From: Nocardia sp. CC227C
Lineage (GTDB): Bacteria > Actinomycetota > Actinomycetes > Mycobacteriales > Mycobacteriaceae
NCBI RefSeq assembly: GCF_030767025.1
Contig: NZ_JASITE010000002.1
Location: forward strand, 606,363 to 670,362
DNA length: 64,000 nt
Direction: 5' to 3'
This document shows, one piece after another, positions 62,778-64,000 of the stretch (position 1 is the first letter of the stretch; every line of letters begins with the position of its first letter). The notes beneath the pieces were generated by a model. That model was not told the DNA's origin, made no database searches, and saw nothing but the letters and a program-made list of their open reading frames with translations. A program made the translations under genes and the position numbers.

Positions 62778-63884
62778 ATGACCTCCCTCCACGCCAGGTC
62801 CACGACGACACGGCGCACGGTCGCCGCCCTCGGCGTCGCGGTGGCGGCCGTCGCCATGACCGCCTGCGGCTCCGACGACCCCGATACCGCCGCGCCGACC
62901 ACCGGCGCGACGACGACCGCGGCGGACCCGAACCGACCCTTCGATCTCCAAGCCCATCGCGGCGGGCGCGGGATGACCGTCGAGGAGTCGCTGCCGGGAT
63001 TCGCCAAGGCCATCGAATTGGGGGTCAGCACACTGGAACTCGATATCGTGCTGACCGCGGATCGGGTACCGCTCATCTGGCACGACCCGGAGATCGAGAA
63101 CGCCAAGTGCTCCGACACCGCGCCCGCGAGCCCCGACGACCCGCAGTACCCCTACGTCGGCAAGCTGGTCCACGAGCTCACCTACCCGCAGATCCAGACC
63201 CTGGACTGCGGTAAGAAGCTGGAGGACTTCCCCGAAGCCCAGCAACTTCCAGGCAACCGCATTGCCACCCTGCCCGAACTGTTCGACCTGGTGAAGACCT
63301 ACCCGGGCGCCTTCGAGAGCCTCCGCTACAACATCGAAACCAAGATCGAGGCCGAGGACCGTGACGAATCGGCCACCCCCGAGGAATTCGTCGACGTCAT
63401 CCTGGCGGCCGTGGACGCGGCGGGCGCGGCCGACAAGGTGGAGATCCAGAGCTTCGACTGGCGCAGCCTGCCGCTGGTGAAGGCGAAGAATCCGGCCATC
63501 CCCACCGTCGCCCTCTACGACGACTCCACCTTCACCTCCGGCAGCCGCTGGCTCGGGCCGATCACCTACGAGGACTACCGGGACGATCCGCTGGGCGCCA
63601 TCGAGGCGCTGGGCGCGGATATCGCCTCCCCCAGCTACGTCGACCCCTGGGACAGCGACGCGAAGGTCGGCGACGCCGGTTTCACCCTCGTCACCGACAG
63701 CGCCTACGTCGCGCGGGCGCACGAGTTGGGGCTGCGGGTGGTCCCGTGGACCGTCAACGACAAGGCGGCCCTCGCAACGGTTATCGACCAGGGCGTCGAC
63801 GGGATCATCACCGACTATCCGAATCGGGCCCGAGAGGTGATGCGGGAGAAGGGAATGCCGCTGCCCGAGGCGTACACCCGGTAG
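62778..63884 (+). CDS. Glycerophosphodiester phosphodiesterase lipoprotein
   Basis: A 368-residue secreted GDPD. The signal peptide (TVAALGVAVAAVAMTAC) ends in a lipobox with the Cys at about residue 30, followed by a Thr/Ala linker. The TIM-barrel domain has the family motifs FDLQAHRGGRGMTVEESLPGF, LELDIVLTADRVPLIWHDPEI (metal and catalytic residues) and C-terminal VVPWTVNDKAAL, DGIITDYPNR. It cleaves glycerophosphodiesters from phospholipid turnover, outside the membrane. ATG 62778 is preferred over an in-frame TTG 62760, since TACCAT is eight bases upstream. It is divergent from tmk, and a 16-bp terminator follows. Confidence 0.92.
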   Translation: MTSLHARSTTTRRTVAALGVAVAAVAMTACGSDDPDTAAPTTGATTTAADPNRPFDLQAHRGGRGMTVEESLPGFAKAIELGVSTLELDIVLTADRVPLIWHDPEIENAKCSDTAPASPDDPQYPYVGKLVHELTYPQIQTLDCGKKLEDFPEAQQLPGNRIATLPELFDLVKTYPGAFESLRYNIETKIEAEDRDESATPEEFVDVILAAVDAAGAADKVEIQSFDWRSLPLVKAKNPAIPTVALYDDSTFTSGSRWLGPITYEDYRDDPLGAIEALGADIASPSYVDPWDSDAKVGDAGFTLVTDSAYVARAHELGLRVVPWTVNDKAALATVIDQGVDGIITDYPNRAREVMREKGMPLPEAYTR

Positions 63885-63919
63885 CGTCCGGCGGTCGTGC
63901 GCCGCCCGTCGCGCGAACC

Positions 63920-63956
63920 GATTCGGCCGGCCATCCGCTGGATGGCCGGCCGAATC
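63920..63956. terminator. Bidirectional terminator after the GDPD gene
   Basis: GATTCGGCCGGCCATC (63920-63935) and GATGGCCGGCCGAATC (63941-63956) form a perfect 16-bp stem with a five-base loop. Confidence 0.88.
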
Positions 63957-63962
63957 GCTGTC

Positions 63963-64000
63963 CTACCCCCGGTTTTTCGCGCGGATGGCGCGAAAGCCGC
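63963..64000 (-). CDS. C-terminal end of an unidentified gene (runs off the window)
   Basis: On the reverse strand a frame ending at TAG 63965-63963 encodes GFRAIRAKNRG and enters from beyond the right edge. The terminator at 63920-63956 just downstream fits a gene ending here. Twelve residues are too few to name it; the end could also be chance. Confidence 0.35.
   Translation of the reverse strand, partial: GFRAIRAKNRG

Overview
The window is a high-GC actinobacterial chromosome segment, most likely from Nocardia or a close relative. From memory of gene families (no search was run), its backbone follows the Mycobacterium tuberculosis order from about Rv3205c to Rv3247c: TIGR02569 protein, moeZ, DUF3152 protein, fasR, DUF3107 protein, ferritin-like protein, rhlE, Rv3212-like protein, phosphatase, acetyltransferase, membrane protein, lipid kinase, whiB1, pdtaS, biotinylated TB7.3-like protein, bL37, rshA-sigH, ybaK, SRAP protein, aroA-rsgA, desaturase with its reductase, secA, hpf, comF-like gene, lpqB-mtrB-mtrA and tmk. 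SecA, MtrAB-LpqB, WhiB1, a wax ester synthase/DGAT protein and many leaderless starts fit the mycolic-acid bacteria.

Layout. 1-4.3 kb: two NarK-type transporters (one cut by the window edge) flank a CynX/NimT transporter and its divergent GntR regulator; a GlnR-like box precedes the first. 4.5-13.5 kb: backbone genes with two added glycosyltransferases and a PhaC-like hydrolase. 14-18.7 kb: RhlE with a repetitive tail of about 700 residues, then a beta-propeller-like membrane protein. 18.7-24.8 kb: phosphatase, GNAT, a YCII-ECF42 sigma pair, a DinB-like gene broken by one amber codon, a lipid kinase and whiB1. 25-29 kb: pdtaS, BCCP-like protein, the 24-codon bL37 gene and the SigH/anti-sigma redox module. 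29-34.4 kb: MarR-regulated efflux, SRAP protein and aldehyde dehydrogenase. 34.5-42.5 kb: aroA-rsgA, a sulfatase remnant, an ArsR-SRPBCC/RibD pair, a LysR/MFS pair and a rearranged apolipoprotein N-acyltransferase remnant. 42.7-53 kb: secA, a lipid block (DGAT, ferredoxin reductase, two desaturases) and bluB. 53-64 kb: thiolase, hpf, comF-like gene, lpqB-mtrB-mtrA, tmk and a GDPD lipoprotein.

Genes that work together. The reductase and two desaturases form a delta-9-type fatty-acid desaturation unit, and the reductase and second desaturase share an operator-like sequence. SigH and its zinc anti-sigma factor overlap by four bases. A SigH-type promoter upstream of sigH starts at an in-frame ATG and could yield a long SigH isoform; a weaker similar sequence lies before moeZ. 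MtrA, MtrB and LpqB are joined by GTGA/ATGA overlaps. About a dozen starts have a -10 hexamer 6-8 bases upstream, as expected for leaderless mRNAs.

Four degraded genes (histone-deacetylase-like, DinB-like, sulfatase, apolipoprotein N-acyltransferase) lie between intact backbone genes. I saw no rRNA, tRNA, CRISPR array, insertion sequence or prophage.
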